Source: Xiphophorus maculatus (lineage: Eukaryota; Chordata; Actinopteri; Cyprinodontiformes; Poeciliidae). Taken from it: DNA of 64,000 nucleotides. The stretch spans positions 3,163,817-3,227,816 of the forward strand of contig NC_036464.1 of assembly GCF_002775205.1 (NCBI RefSeq), in the 5' to 3' direction. The notes under the pieces were generated by a model, which was not told the origin of the DNA, made no database searches, and saw nothing but the letters and a program-made list of their open reading frames with translations. Position numbers and translations under genes: made by a program. Below are positions 1 through 11,804 of this stretch, in pieces (the first letter of the stretch is position 1; every line of letters starts with the position of its first letter).

Positions 1-1183
1 CGCCCCCTCTCTGTGTGGCTGGTTACATGTTGCTGGCCCCTGTTCTCGCTGCCAGTCTGTGAAAGCTGCACTGGAGGTGAGTTGCATTCTTCAGCACACA
101 GTAGAAAAGTGTTAGCAACACATAAAACATCATTTTTATGAACTTAGACAAAGTGTGTGATTAATATTTACTAGATGTTCCCAGTCATCAATTTTTGTAC
201 TTTTAGTTTTGTTAATATTGTAAAACACTTCATGTGCTAAGCTAAAAGCTAACATAAGGCTCTGTTGTAGTGTGCTGAGGGAAACCGCCTGATCACCCAG
301 AAACGCACAACGCAGTCAAGGGTTACTTGGGCCGGCCCGGTACAGTGGCGTGGAGCAGAACCCGGTTCCACAACAACCATGACGTCAAAGTCAGATTCAT
401 TAATAACCAACCTTCTCATGTATTAATTAATTGGGACCTTTAACAAAAACATTTCTTCCTGTTTCATTCATAAACATTTAACTTCATTCTTGACTCTGAC
501 TGACAAAATGCTTTGATATGTTCAGTAATGAATGAGAGAAATCTCACATTTCTAACCTTAAATCTGAGGGATTTATGAAATTATACTGAGGGCAGAGACA
601 AGCACTGGATCGTTTTTGTTTGTTTTGATCGTCAGAAAACTGGTTGATCTTGTTATTGATTTGCAGCGTTAATAACTGAGTTATTGTGATAAGCAGTGTA
701 AAGCCAAATGCTTCGCTGGATCTTAAATCTAGAGCGGAGTCCTGGATTTATGGGAACTGAGCTATAAATATCACCATAGAGCAGCTCAATGAATCCACAA
801 AGATAATCCCCTAAAGTTTGCAGCATCTCAGAGAGGAATGTCCAGCGTGTGTGAAATCCAAGCTGACCATAATAAAGGCTGATTGTTGAATCTCTCACTT
901 CTATTCAGTCTGAGCAGAAACCTGAGCTAACATTTCATAATCACACAGAGATGTTCTGATTATAAACATCCATTAGATGTTTATTAGGTTTGGGGATTAA
1001 ACTGATAATCCCTGTTTCCCATGTATCAGAGAGATTACCTGTCAGGATATATTCTAGAAAGGCTTTGAACAACATCTCTAATACGTCCCATAAAAACCTG
1101 CAGAATGCTGTTGTTTGTAGCCTGGTGATGCTGCTCAGCCAGAGCAAACCAGATCCTCTCTGACTCCTCCTGTCCTCTCCATC
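1..1183. other. Intergenic, no gene recognised
   Basis: AT-rich sequence without a convincing exon, promoter or named repeat. The short open frames on the minus strand (653-898 and 941-1147) show no family resemblance and no splice context, so they are not called. Confidence 0.5.
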
Positions 1184-1537
1184 GTCTGATTGTTTGATCC
1201 TCTGATCATTTGATCCTCTGATTGTTTGATCCTCTGATTGTTTGATCGTTTGATCATTTGATCATTTAATCCTCTGATCATTTAATCCTCTGATCATTTG
1301 ATCCCCTGATCATTTGATCCCCTGATCATTTGATCCCCTGATCATTTGATCCTCTGATCATTTAATCCTCTGATCATTTGATCCCCTGATCATTTGATCC
1401 CCTGATCATTTGATCCCCTGATCATTTGATCCTCTGATCATTTAATCCTCTGATCATTTGATCCCCTGATCATTTGATCCCCTGATCATTTGATCCCCTG
1501 ATCATTTGATCCTCTGATCATTTGATCCTCTGATCGT
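1184..1537. repeat. 16-bp minisatellite
   Basis: About twenty near-perfect head-to-tail copies of a 16-bp unit, TGATCATTTGATCCCC, with variants ending CCTC. Higher-order blocks repeat: three CCCC-type units then two CCTC-type units recur with a period near 112 bp. The unit contains the palindrome TGATCA. Confidence 0.93.
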
Positions 1538-2670
1538 TGTCCATCCGGCAGGAAGTTTCCTTCGCTGTTGAACAGCCAGACTCAGAAACAGTTTCCTCCC
1601 GTTGACCATCTGGTTGCTCAACAATCCCCCACTATGACTGAAATGCTAAGTTATTTATATCTAGCTATATATTACCATTTGTATGTTTTTGTATTTACAG
1701 GCGGGCTTGTAATTGTTCTCAGGGGTTTTCTGTTTGCTCCTATGGCAACATTTTGTCTCTGTTTCACTGTTGTGTCTTTGTGAAACGTCAGGATCATTTC
1801 CTGAACCAGCTGGCCTCAGACCATCAGGCTTCCTGGTTCTGGGTCCAGAATCAGATTATTAGCCTGGATCTGGATCCTCCCGACTCCCCTGCATGATCCA
1901 AACGCGCTGAAATAAAACGCTTCATGGTCAGGAATGTTCTGCATGTGATCAAGAGGAAAACCCGACGACAAGGAGATATGCAGTTAGTTTTCCTGAAGGG
2001 AACGTCAGTAAATAACCTGCTAATAAAACATAACTTATTGTCAAGAAAATCCGAGCTCATCCCACTTCCCCATGCTGGAGATTTTAGTTTAACAGTAATA
2101 ATAAATAAAGTTATCTTTAAAATGAATCACTCAAGTGATATCTAGGCCCAACAGTAGACTTAAGTGTCAATAAAATAAATCTGGTTGTGTGTGTTGTTTT
2201 TGTCTCATGCAAACTTTGCTTTAATTCTACTTTTTTCTATCTAATCATAAGAAATCATAGTCAGTCAGAGAGTCATTAAACAGGGAAAGCAGGTTTCCTG
2301 GAATAAGAGGAAGTTTCCAGCCTGCAGATTTATAAAAAATAGCTGAGACTATTCCTTATTTTAAAGCATGAAAGTTTTAAAGAATGTAATCTAAACATTT
2401 TGAGTAATTTCATAAGATTCAAAGTAAAATACTTATATTAATATTGGTTTACTTGTAATAATATTTACACGAACACTTGTGAGAACACTTACAAGAAAAA
2501 CAAGTAACTGTAACTTTAGTATTAAATAATTAGAATCATGGATTATTCTTGGTTTCTTTTCAGAAAAACATCTGTGATAACTCACATTAAGATTATAATG
2601 CGAGTAATTAATAAGTTATGGTTATAAAATCATAAATGAATGATAAATAAGAGAAGCTAAAGAAAATAAA
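1538..2670. other. Intergenic, no gene recognised
   Basis: AT-rich DNA. Small overlapping open frames at 1568-2145 lack splice sites, homology and codon structure. Nothing further is supported. Confidence 0.45.
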
Positions 2671-2671
2671 T

Positions 2672-3732
2672 GTGATATAAATGTGATTTTGACATTGAAC
2701 TTGAAATGGTGTAAGAAGGTGTAACTGCAATTAAACATCACTGATATGTTGGAGGTAGATGGTAGGTGAAAGGTGAAAGGAAGGGAAAAAGGGGAACTAT
2801 AGGAGAGCAGAGATGATCAGCGCCTTATTTAGAGAAAAGGTGAAAGGCAAGAGACATAGGAGGTTGAGCAACCCTGAGACATTAGCACAGACATCAGGAC
2901 ATAATGTCTGTAAGACAGTGATGGATATGAGATCATCTGTCTGAGCAGACAGCCAATGAAAACGCACCAAAAGGTGGATAAACCCTATAAAAGGTGGGTG
3001 CAAAAGAGGAACCTTTTGTTGGATCCTCTGGGCAGCTTCGAGCCAAGATCGAGATGGACAAAGAACTCTGCAGCTGAAGAAGAGCCGGGGCCACGGAGCC
3101 GAAGACTGTCCTGCTCATGGAGACCAACCCGTCAGCCCTACAACCTGTGGCTTCGAATCGCACTTCTCTCATCAGCTGGGTTCAGACCCCAAAGACAAAG
3201 ATGAAGACAAAGGCAAAGACAAAGAAGAAGAACTGGTGCCTTTTTTCCTGCCAGCACCAAGTCCTGTGTGACCTCACCATCCACGCGGAGAAGAAGCTCA
3301 TCAGACCTGCGGAGATCCTGGCCTTCATCGATCGGCGTCTTCCTCCTCCTGCTGCAACACCTTCTTCATCATCAGACCAGGTCTGGGGTTCGAAACACCA
3401 AACTCCGTCCGTCTCTCTCAAAGGTTCCCTTTTTTAGTTCTCAGTGTCAGCAGTAGGGAAAGATAGACTAGATGATTGATTTTACTTATTTGATTATTTC
3501 TGCTACTGAATTAAGCTGTACTGACCCTTGCAAAAATGCCTTACTAATAAAATATTTAGCATAAAGAAAATCTAAAAGATGTTGTGGACATTCAGTTAAT
3601 GAGTCACCTTAAAGTTCTTTGATGGTTGTAAAATAGCTGTGATGTTTGATTCTGGAGAGGAAAAAGTTTAAAATGTTTTATAGGTTGCTGGTAGCCCAAA
3701 TTTAAAACGTCATCCTTGGGACTCGCCCGAGT
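2672..3732 (+). mobile_element. Possible retroviral LTR remnant with PBS-like motif
   Basis: The layout resembles an LTR. A CCAAT-like box (about 2950) is followed by a TATA box (CTATAAAA, about 2985), a long purine-rich leader, and an AATAAA (about 3546). About 170 bp further on, a CA dinucleotide precedes TTGGGACTCGCCCGAG at about 3716, which resembles the tRNA-Pro-type primer-binding site of gammaretrovirus-like elements with a few mismatches. No gag or pol follows, so this would be a solo or truncated LTR. The left boundary is not defined and no second copy is visible. An alternative is a host promoter with a noncoding first exon. Confidence 0.3.
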
Positions 3733-4230
3733 CACTAAAACCTACCTGGTTCAATAACAAATGCAAGTTGTAAAATAGAGAACGAGCGACCGTTAACAGG
3801 TGTGCTCTGTGAAACTAGTTGGCTGTAGGCTGCTCAGTCTGGCTAATTCACAGGGGGAAGAAGGGTGGGACACCTGGATGTAGGCCGTCAGAAAACCAGG
3901 CGAATCGTTTCTCGAAACCAGCTTAAACAGAGTTTACTTCAGTTCTGGACAGGGTAAATCCCAGCAGATTTAGGAAACTCAATTAACCCGTTAGAAGGAG
4001 AGCTGGTAGCACATCTCCCCTCTCAGAAGAGGAAGCAGAGAGTGAGAGAGTAGAGACAGAAAGGAGGGGGGGGTGTTGCGCAACAACATTATCATTAAAC
4101 ATCTGGATTCATTTGGACCAAAGTTATTAAGAGGCTCTTTGGAGGAGCTGCAGATCTGCAGAATCCTGGTTCTGTTCCAGTTTGGGCCCAGTCAGAAGAG
4201 ACTGGTTCTTTCAGTCTGTGTGAATGAGTG
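3733..4230 (+). promoter_or_regulatory. Upstream region and 5' UTR of the zinc-finger gene
   Basis: No coding exon is seen. The stretch just before the ATG at 4231 (roughly 4080-4230) is the likely promoter-proximal and 5' UTR sequence. An in-frame stop lies upstream of 4231. No TATA box is obvious and the transcription start cannot be fixed. Confidence 0.35.
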
Positions 4231-6101
4231 ATGGAGGTGTACTGGTTTCCTCAGGAGGAACTGGGAGTGGCGGTGGACAGGCTGTGTCTGGAAGCTGTGG
4301 ATCAAATCCTGAAGATCCTGGAAACCAGCATGACGAGGCAGGAAGAGGCTCCGCCCACAACGGCTGACATCTGTGGAGGGTTAATGAAGACCCAGACAGG
4401 TGGAGGTGAGTCTGCAGGACAAACATTTTCAGATTTTAAATCTGTTTATCACAGATTTAACATTTAAAAATGATATGATTTCCAATCAGCACAGGAAGAA
4501 AAACTCAATCATCTGCAGAGAGACGAACATTTAGAGGTAGAAAACAGTAGAGATGAAGGATTAGTGAGAGACACTGGGAGGAGCTGTAGGACAGAACACC
4601 GACAGGACCAGGTGCAAACCTGTCTGCCAGGTAAAAGGTCTCTAAACCAGTTAGTTTAAACCAGTCAGATCCTGGGTTAGGGTTAGACCAGGATCAGGTC
4701 ATAAACAGGATTCAGGTGAGCAGAGGGTTGGATCCAGGTAGGTCTGAGTCAGAGTCTGTGTTTGGTGTGAACCAGGTGAAAATCGTTGCGTTTCTGTGTT
4801 TCAGGTGAGCAGGAGCCCGGCCCAGGCCACGCCTACTTCCTGCTGTACAGAGTCAGTGACGGACCGGAGGCAGAGCAAACGCTGACCATGTTTCCATTTC
4901 TGAGCGCTGAGGGTGAGTCTACCTGCTGATGTGCTGAGGACGGAGCCCTGAGGTTCTCCTGGTGGAGTCAGCTGCTGCTGCAGCGCCCTCTGCTGCTCAT
5001 CAGATGAACTGTGTCTGTGTTCCAGGTGACAGCAGAAGCAGCGCCTCTAATCTCACAGGTGAGGAGTTGCAGGTGCGCCTCGCCTCTTCCTCCCCTCCGA
5101 CCGATGACCATGACTACGCCCGGACCCCAGCGCCACCTGACGGCGCGGCCAAACGCTGCGGGCGGAGGCGGGCGGCGGCCACGGCGAGCAAGGAGCTTCA
5201 CCTGCAGTGCTGGCGCTGCAGCAGGCTGTTCCCCAGCGCCGATAGGCTGGCCGACCACCACAGGAAATCCCACCCGCTGTGCTCGGTGTGCGGCGCGGCG
5301 TTCGGCGGCGTCCTGAAGCTCCGGGAACATCAGGTGAAGGAGCACGGCCTCCTGCCGTTCGCCTGCGGCTTCTGCCCCAAGAGCTTCAACCACAAGACGC
5401 ACCGCGACCTGCACGTCAAGGCGCGCCACACCGGCGAGAAGAGCTGCCGCTGCGACATCTGTGGGAAGGGCTACTCCTGCGTCAGCGCGCTGAAGACGCA
5501 CCGGGTGACGCACTTCAGCAAGACCTTTATGTGCGAGGTCTGCGGCAAGGCCTTCTACCACGCCTCCCACCTGACGCGACACACGCTGGTGCACCAGGAG
5601 CCGCGCCCGTTCAGCTGCTCCACCTGCGGGCGGCGCTTCACGCAGGCTGCCAACCTGCGCAGCCACCAGGCCACGCACGCCGGAGAGAAGCAGCTCTGCT
5701 CCGTCTGCGGCAAGAGCTTCCGCTGCCTGAGGAACCACATGATCAGCCGGCACGCCCAGGAGCCGGCGGCGGCCGGCCTGCTGCCGCCGGCCGTCACCTG
5801 CCAGGTCTGCGGGAAGAAGTTCCCCAACCCGTCGCAGCTCCGGGCGCACCGGCGCAGCCACACGGGGGACAAGCCGTTCCACTGCGGTGTGTGCGCCCGG
5901 AGCTACCGGCTGAAGGAGCTGCAGCGGGACCAGAAGCCGTCCCGCTGCTCCGCCTGCGCCGAGACCTTCGGCCGGACGCCGCACAGCTGCCAGCGCTGCG
6001 GGAAGCACTTCCGGCTGCGCAGCTTCCTGCAGGCTCACCTGCAGACCAAAGCTCACCTGAGGCGGATGCAGCAGAGCCAGAGCGCCGAGCCGTCGCTTTA
6101 A
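4231..6101 (+). CDS. C2H2 zinc-finger protein, 499 aa, four coding exons
   Basis: Coding exons are 4231-4405, 4490-4630, 4805-4912 and 5026-6101. All junctions are GT-AG and phase 1, and the joined frame is open for 500 codons. Residues 1-141 (three small exons) start MEVYWFPQEELG and form a short acidic/leucine-rich N-terminus that I do not recognise as KRAB, SCAN or BTB. Residues 200-485 carry about nine C2H2 fingers with CxxC...HxxxH spacing, for example at 203-224, 254-276, 311-331, 339-359, 400-420 and 463-485. Two consecutive finger-like units (428-461) keep their Cys pairs but lack the usual His pair. Linkers such as HTGEK and HTGDK favour nuclear DNA binding, probably as a transcription regulator. 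The last exon is far more GC-rich than its surroundings. Ortholog not identified. Confidence 0.86.
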
Positions 6102-6199
6102 TCCCAGATTAGCAGCTGAGACAGACGATCTCATGAAGGCGCAGAGCTGGACGGTTCGGTTCTGTTGGACTGATCTGTCATTAGATTGTCGTGTTTTTG

Positions 6200-6205
6200 A
6201 ATAAA
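6200..6205 (+). terminator. Poly(A) signal of the zinc-finger gene
   Basis: AATAAA lies about 98 bp after the stop codon at 6101. This gives a short 3' UTR and is the first canonical signal downstream. Confidence 0.7.
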
Positions 6206-7079
6206 GTTTTAAATCACGGCTCCAGAGCGGACGTGACGCCCTGAGGAACTCCAGCTGGACGTGTTTCTGACCCGGTCCAGAGCCGCTGCTAATCCCATCT
6301 ATCGGTTCTGCACCGGTTCCGGTTCCTCTGCAGCAGAGGACTGGTTTGACTGGTTTCCAGTTGAGCAGCTTGAGGGAGTCCAGTAAATCCAGATGATGAT
6401 GTGTAATCCAGCAGACCTGCGGTCAGATTAACGGACGTCCAGGCGATAATCCCACCTCGGTTCTGATGCTAATCTGCGGTTTGTTTACGTTCCAGATGCT
6501 AATCAGGACCACAACATGTTTGTTTCATCGTTATTATGATCATGTGACAATCAGCCGATCAGATTATCGGCTTCCAGGATCGTCAGACACACCAGAGGTC
6601 AGAGGTCATCGTCCCACCATTTTATTCATTTATTAAAATTGGTTTCAAAATAAGCAAATGCAGATTTTTCAGCAGCAACTTTACTAACAGCACCATTGAG
6701 GCGTTGTCATAGCAACCTCTGGGTCATTCCCACTCATGAAGAACCTGTTACTTTGACTAGGACCTTCAATCCCATATTAAACAGGCTTCTTTCCTTCCTT
6801 CTGCTCCAGATGCTTTGATTATCCAGACAGAAACCAGCAGCTCTATCACTTACATATCTATAATATATAATCCTGATTTATATCTATAGCCAATAATAAT
6901 ATTAGTGTTATTGATTATAGATATAATATGGATGTAACAGTGATATTTATCTATAATCAATAATAATCCAGTAAAATGTTTCGATTCTTCATAATTTTGC
7001 AACAGATTAAAAATCGGAACCAAACCGGAATCACCGGCTCACATCTGGATCCAGATCCGGTTCTGCTTCATCAGATGAA
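6206..7079. other. Intergenic, no gene recognised
   Basis: Mixed sequence with scattered GGTTCTGG-type words and a run of TATAAT-like AT-rich DNA at about 6850-6960. No exon or recognisable repeat is seen. Confidence 0.45.
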
Positions 7080-7208
7080 ACCTCCCGGTCCAGTCTCTGT
7101 TCCCGCCCGAACCAGAACCGGAGCCGCTCGCCCCGCCCCGCCCCCTGCCTCCTAGCTGGACTCAGCTGTCGGGGGGGTCGGTCTCGGTCCGGCCCGCTCC
7201 AGACCGAC
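7080..7208 (+). promoter_or_regulatory. CpG/GC-box-rich promoter remnant upstream of the acss1-like relic
   Basis: A short CpG-rich patch contains tandem CCCCGCCCC GC boxes (about 7128-7145), immediately upstream of an ATG at 7209. Its position fits the old promoter of the acetyl-CoA synthetase relic. Whether it is still active is unknown. Confidence 0.4.
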
Positions 7209-8703
7209 ATGGCTCCACACAGGGGAACTGGACTCTTCTGGGTCCTCCTAGGCCGTCGCAGCTTGTCCGGTCCGGTCCGGTTTCTGAATCATATCCTTTT
7301 GGTTCGGATCAGGAATTAAAGCTCAGATCAAGTTCGGCTGATTTTTCTCTGAACCGAACCTGTGTGGGTCAGTCGGTTCCGTTCTGACACAAACGGTAGA
7401 AAGGTTGAGGTTCGGTTTATTAATAATAAGGTGGCAGGGAACCGGAACCAGAACCATGAATGGACCAGAGCAGCAGAATGTTTTAGATTTCCAGCTGTCA
7501 GTTTGGACCAAACAGAACCAGCACTGTGGGGATCGGGCCTAACAGAGGCCGGCAGGTGGAGATAAGACCGGTTCTGATTCGCAGTCACATTAGGTTCTGA
7601 TGTGACTCTGGTTCCCGTCATGGAGGACGGGTTCTGGTTGTTGGTTCTGGTTCTCCAGGACTGGTCCAGTCCAATCCAGACCTCTGGTGGTTCTGGACCA
7701 GGACCCGGTACCGGGTCCAGATGTTTGTCAGATTTTCCTCCTCTGCCTTGTTTGTGTCGGATTATAATCCAATTATAATCCAATAACGGCGGCGGGATGA
7801 TTGGTTCCCATCAGGTCCGATACGGGATCAGCTCTCCATTACATAAACGGGTTCTGCGGCGCCGCTGCGTGCCGCTCCGGCCCGGCCCGGTCTGCTGCCT
7901 CTAAATCCACTTCAGGATTAATGTTCAATCAGAGATCCCTGCCGGGTCGGGATGATGATCCGCTCGGCGCCGCCGCGGCTCACGCTGGGGAGGGGTTCTG
8001 ATTGGACCGGAGGACCATCTGAAGCTCTCTAGGAGGGTAGCTGATGTTCTCCAGAACCTTCAGAACCGGTGTAGTTCCTCAGGGTCTTTTAACTCTGTTT
8101 CCATGGTAACATCACCAGGCCCTCAGCTAGAGTAGCGTAGCCGGGTCCTGAAGGTCCGAGGTTCTCCTGGAGGGATCTGTTCCCTCCTGAGCCGGGTTCT
8201 GCTGACCCGGTTCCATCTCTGTCCCAGTGAACTGCCTGGACGTCCATGAGGAAACTCATCCGGACCGGGTGGCTCTGATCCGGGAGCAGGACGAACCCGG
8301 CACCGAGGTGAAGGTCTCCTACAGGTGCGGACGCCACACACACCTGCTGACTGCTGCGGCGACGGAGACGCTCCGGCTTGTTTCCATGACGCTCCGTAAA
8401 CAGAGACACCGTGTCCAGGATCCGTCCTCAGAACTTTTCTCATCTCCACCAGATTCTAATCTGAATCTCCTGGAAATGTTTCAGACCCAAAGCAGGAGAT
8501 TGTTTTGTTGTAAATCTCACCATCATCTGCGTAGAGCAGCAGGTCAGCATCTAGATCTGCACCCAGAACCAAAACCAAGACAGAACGGACTAAAACAAAC
8601 CGTCCAACTCCCTACAGTACAACAGGACCAGGAGCTTCAGATCCAGTTTCCGGGTCAGAAGGTTTTGGGTGTCTGAACACAGGACGTCACTGACGGAACC
8701 GCT

Positions 8704-8813
8704 AATCTAGCCTAGCGGACATGAAGTCATCACATCACTTCCTGGCAGCTGGAGACCAGGAAGTGATGTCATCACCACCTGGATATCACCAGGAAGTGAT
8801 GTCATGACTTCCT
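8704..8813. repeat. Imperfect inverted repeat, hairpin-forming
   Basis: A left arm of about 25 bp around 8718-8743, containing CATCACTTCCTGG, is nearly the reverse complement of the right arm around 8788-8813, containing CCAGGAAGTGATG. A third copy of CAGGAAGTGATGTCATCA sits between them. It lies in an intron of the acss1-like relic. Confidence 0.6.
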
Positions 8814-10691
8814 CTGGCCCAGGATTGGTCAGTGTTGATGCTCCATATCTGGTTGTCCACAGTGGGGGAACCCATCGACCACGAAGCCTGGCACTGGTTC
8901 CACAGCGTGGTGGGGGAGGGACGCTGCCCCCTGGTGGACACCTGGTGGCAGACAGGTGAGACACAGTCTGAGGGACTTCCTCCCAGTTCTCCCAGTTCCT
9001 GACCCAAAGCTGGAGAATCTCCCAGAGGAACCTTCCTGCTATCTGTATAGGTCAGAGGTCATAGAGGTCCGTAGGCTCCTCCCACATCTGGTTCTGGTTC
9101 TGGACGCCGACCCGACATTAAGTACTCCTGATTTTCTCTTTGCTGAAGTTTAAACCCTAATTGGATCAGCAGCAGAACATCTGCAGCTCAGCGGACAATT
9201 AACAACCAACTGCCCCGCCCCCTGCACCCCCTCCTCATCCTTCTGCCCCGCCCCCTGCACCCCTCCTTCTGCCCCCCCTGCCCCGCCTCCTTCTGCCCCC
9301 CCAGAAAGGATCATGGCCGCTGACCCAATTCCTCGACAATCTCGCCACGCGGCTCTAAACTCGGCCCAGCTGCTTGACCAACCGGAACCTCTAGGAACTG
9401 CAGCTGGGCCCCTGCTGGCAGAACCACTGGGTCAGAACCGCCTGGGACAGCCCTCAGACTTGTGTCTGGTACCAGAACCAGACCGGACCGGTTCTCTAAC
9501 CTGTGCTGCCCCTCAGAGACCGGAGGAGTGTGCATCGACCCGCGGATCGCGGCGCCGCCATCTTCCCGGCCATGAGGCCGTTCCTCGGCATCCAGTCGGT
9601 TCTGATGGGAGACCAGGTGAGGCTCGGTTAGAGTCCGGTTCTGTTTGTTCTGATTGATCAGTCTGGAGGTTCTGGAAGAGACAGAGGATGGGTTCTGGGG
9701 ATCCGGAATGTGGCTCTGAGAGTCCTGACTGAGCCGGTCCGACTGACTGGACGGAACCAGAACTGCAGCTGTGGTACCAGTGGTGATGATCCTGATGCGG
9801 TCCAGCACGGGTTCTGGACCAGGTTAGGGTCGGGTTGCTGTGGGAAGGAGCAGTAGAACCTGTTTGGATCAAAACCTTTCCCTGATGACCCGGCCCAGTC
9901 CGGGAGTTGTTTGGGTTGTCTGACCCGGTTCTCTGGGTCGGAGGTTTTGGGTCGGTTCTGTTGGTTCTTCTTTCTGATGCGGCTGTTTGGATCACTTCCT
10001 GTTGTTTTATTCTGTCTCCTGAAGCATCTGACCTGGTTCTGACCCGGTTCTGCCTCGGTTCCGTCTCTGGTTCTAATCCGGTTCTGCCTCTGGTTCTGAC
10101 CCACCGGGCCGCCAGCAGCAGCTGGTTCCAGGGCAGCGGAGTTCTGCTGGGCTCTGGTCCAGTCAGGGCTGACCCGTGTGACCCGGTCTGGTCGGCGCCG
10201 CTGCAGCAGCTGGTGAATCAGCTTCCTCCTCCTCCTCATCATCATCATCATCAGGGCAGCAGATTAGATTAGATTAGGATCCTGAGACGCAGCCACACCA
10301 GAACCAGAACTCCTTCCATCTGGACTGGTTCTGCCTCAGTCTGAAAGCGTCTCCAGGCAGAACCTCAGCCGGGTTCTGGTCAGATGGACAGAACCTGTAA
10401 GGAATAAAATCATCTCATTGGTTCAGAGGAGTACCAGCTGGGCCGGACCGGACCGGACCGACCCAGCTAAGGAGCTATCCGCCAGTTAGCTCAGATCTAA
10501 ATGCTGCCTGACCCCAAAGACCTCCCTGATGTTCCTAATCAAAGTCCGGAAAGGAATCCACCGACTCTGATCAGAACCAACAGGCAAAGTTGTAGAAACT
10601 TTAACAGAACCAGAATAAAACTCATTCCGAGGTTCCCTAGATTACGCTGACGTTCCCTCGCTCCCAGAGCCCATGGTGGAAGGATGGCAGA

Positions 10692-10762
10692 TACCCAGTA
10701 TCTACTGGTAGCCGCTCCTACCCAGTATATACTGGTAGCCGCTCCTACCCAGTATCTCGCCA
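10692..10762. repeat. 27-bp tandem repeat, about 2.6 copies
   Basis: Units begin TACCCAGTATCTACTGGTAG. The second copy contains the palindrome CCAGTATATACTGG. It lies in an intron of the acss1-like relic. Confidence 0.75.
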
Positions 10763-11804
10763 CCATCAGTGTGTGATGGATTACTGGATGTAGTGTGAAG
10801 AGCTTTTAAATTCTCTGGACTTGATAAATTGCTAGAAAAGTTCAGGCCATTTACATTTGAACAGAGAAACCCTCCAGTTGTTCCCTCCAGTTGTTCCCTG
10901 CTGTCCCCGTTCTCCGTGGGAACGCGGTCAGTGGTTCCCTGCGCCTCCGCCAGCCGTGGCGCCGGATGGCCCGGACCATCTACGGAGACCCCCAGAGGTT
11001 CCTGGACTCGTACTTCGGGCCGTTTCCGGGTCAGTGAGGTCCTGGGATTCCCCGGAGAACTTCAGGCTGAGCTCACGGTTCCCTCCGCAGGTCTCTACTT
11101 CACCGGGGACGGAGCCTTCAGGTCCGAGGACGGGTTCTACCAGATAACGGGTCGGATGGACGACATCATCGACATCAGCGGACACTGGCTGGGGACAGCT
11201 CTGGTAAGAACCGGGTCCAGAACCAGATTCTCAGGAGTTCTCCAGGTGGTGGATGGAATCCAAACAGAGATGGAACCAGTTTGGGTCCAGTTAGAATCCT
11301 GGACCGGGTCACCGAGGCCAGAACAGAACCTTAATAAGTAAAGGGTCCAACTCATAAGAATAAAGAAGACTCCACCCATCCAGAATACCGAGGTGGGCCC
11401 CATATGGGATAATTGGGATACCGTATGGTACAAATACCGTGGTTTTGTCGCTGGTTTCCATGGCGACTCCACATGGTTCTACCCAGATAGAATATCTATG
11501 TGGGACCCATATGGGGCCCTCTGCGGTTCACTGGCTAGAAATAATCAATAAACAAATAAAAAGCAGTTGTAGAGGCCTCGAGGAACCAGAACCAGAACCG
11601 GGTCAGCCCGTTGAACTGGCCCAGAGATAAATGAACCTCCTGTTGGGTCGAAGGAGGTTCTGAAGTTCTGACTCGGTGTGAACATGGAACAGCAGCGCCC
11701 TCTGGTGACCTCTGGACTGAACAGAACCGGCTGTTGAGGAACCGGACCTGTTCTCTGTTTGCAGGACGAACATCCAGCGGTGCCGCTTGACATCAAAGGA
11801 GAAG

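Larger units (their letters stand above)
7209..11804 (+). pseudogene. acss1-like: Unprocessed acetyl-CoA synthetase (ACSS1-like) pseudogene
   Basis: Exon relics in order: 7209-~7280 (a basic, acid-free, mitochondrial-presequence-like N-terminus, tentative), 8228-8324 (VNCLD... and DEPGTEV, typical of ACSS1), 8863-8955 ([11 protein letters not shown] and VDTWWQT), 9517-9616 (TGGVCI... MRPFLG), ~10893-11029 (MARTIYGD), 11091-11203 ([18 protein letters not shown]) and 11765-11804 (HPAVP, DIKGE). Splice sites are largely retained, so this is not a retrocopy. It is dead on several grounds. The whole central AMP-binding part between the 8228 and 8863 exons is absent. The 9517 exon has a net frameshift, reaching a stop unless the frame is changed. 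The conserved GHRLGTAE motif reads GHWLGTAL. The 11765 exon has lost several residues between HPAVP and DIKGE. No C-terminal exons follow. The live enzyme makes acetyl-CoA from acetate in mitochondria. Confidence 0.83.

Noticed and set aside
1184..1537. CRISPR-like array
   Set aside because: The units are contiguous without unique spacers, and the DNA is vertebrate. It is a minisatellite.
3117..3437. 106-codon ORF near the first LTR-like region
   Set aside because: Low-complexity lysine-rich and proline-rich frame inside a possible LTR leader, overlapped by equally long frames on both strands. No homology is recognised.
4968..6134. 388-codon minus-strand ORF opposite the zinc-finger exon
   Set aside because: Shadow frame of a GC-rich exon. 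The plus strand has regular C2H2 fingers, while the minus frame has no motif.
8227..8676. 149-codon ORF as a stand-alone gene
   Set aside because: Only its first 97 nt, up to a splice donor, resemble acetyl-CoA synthetase. The rest is intron sequence.
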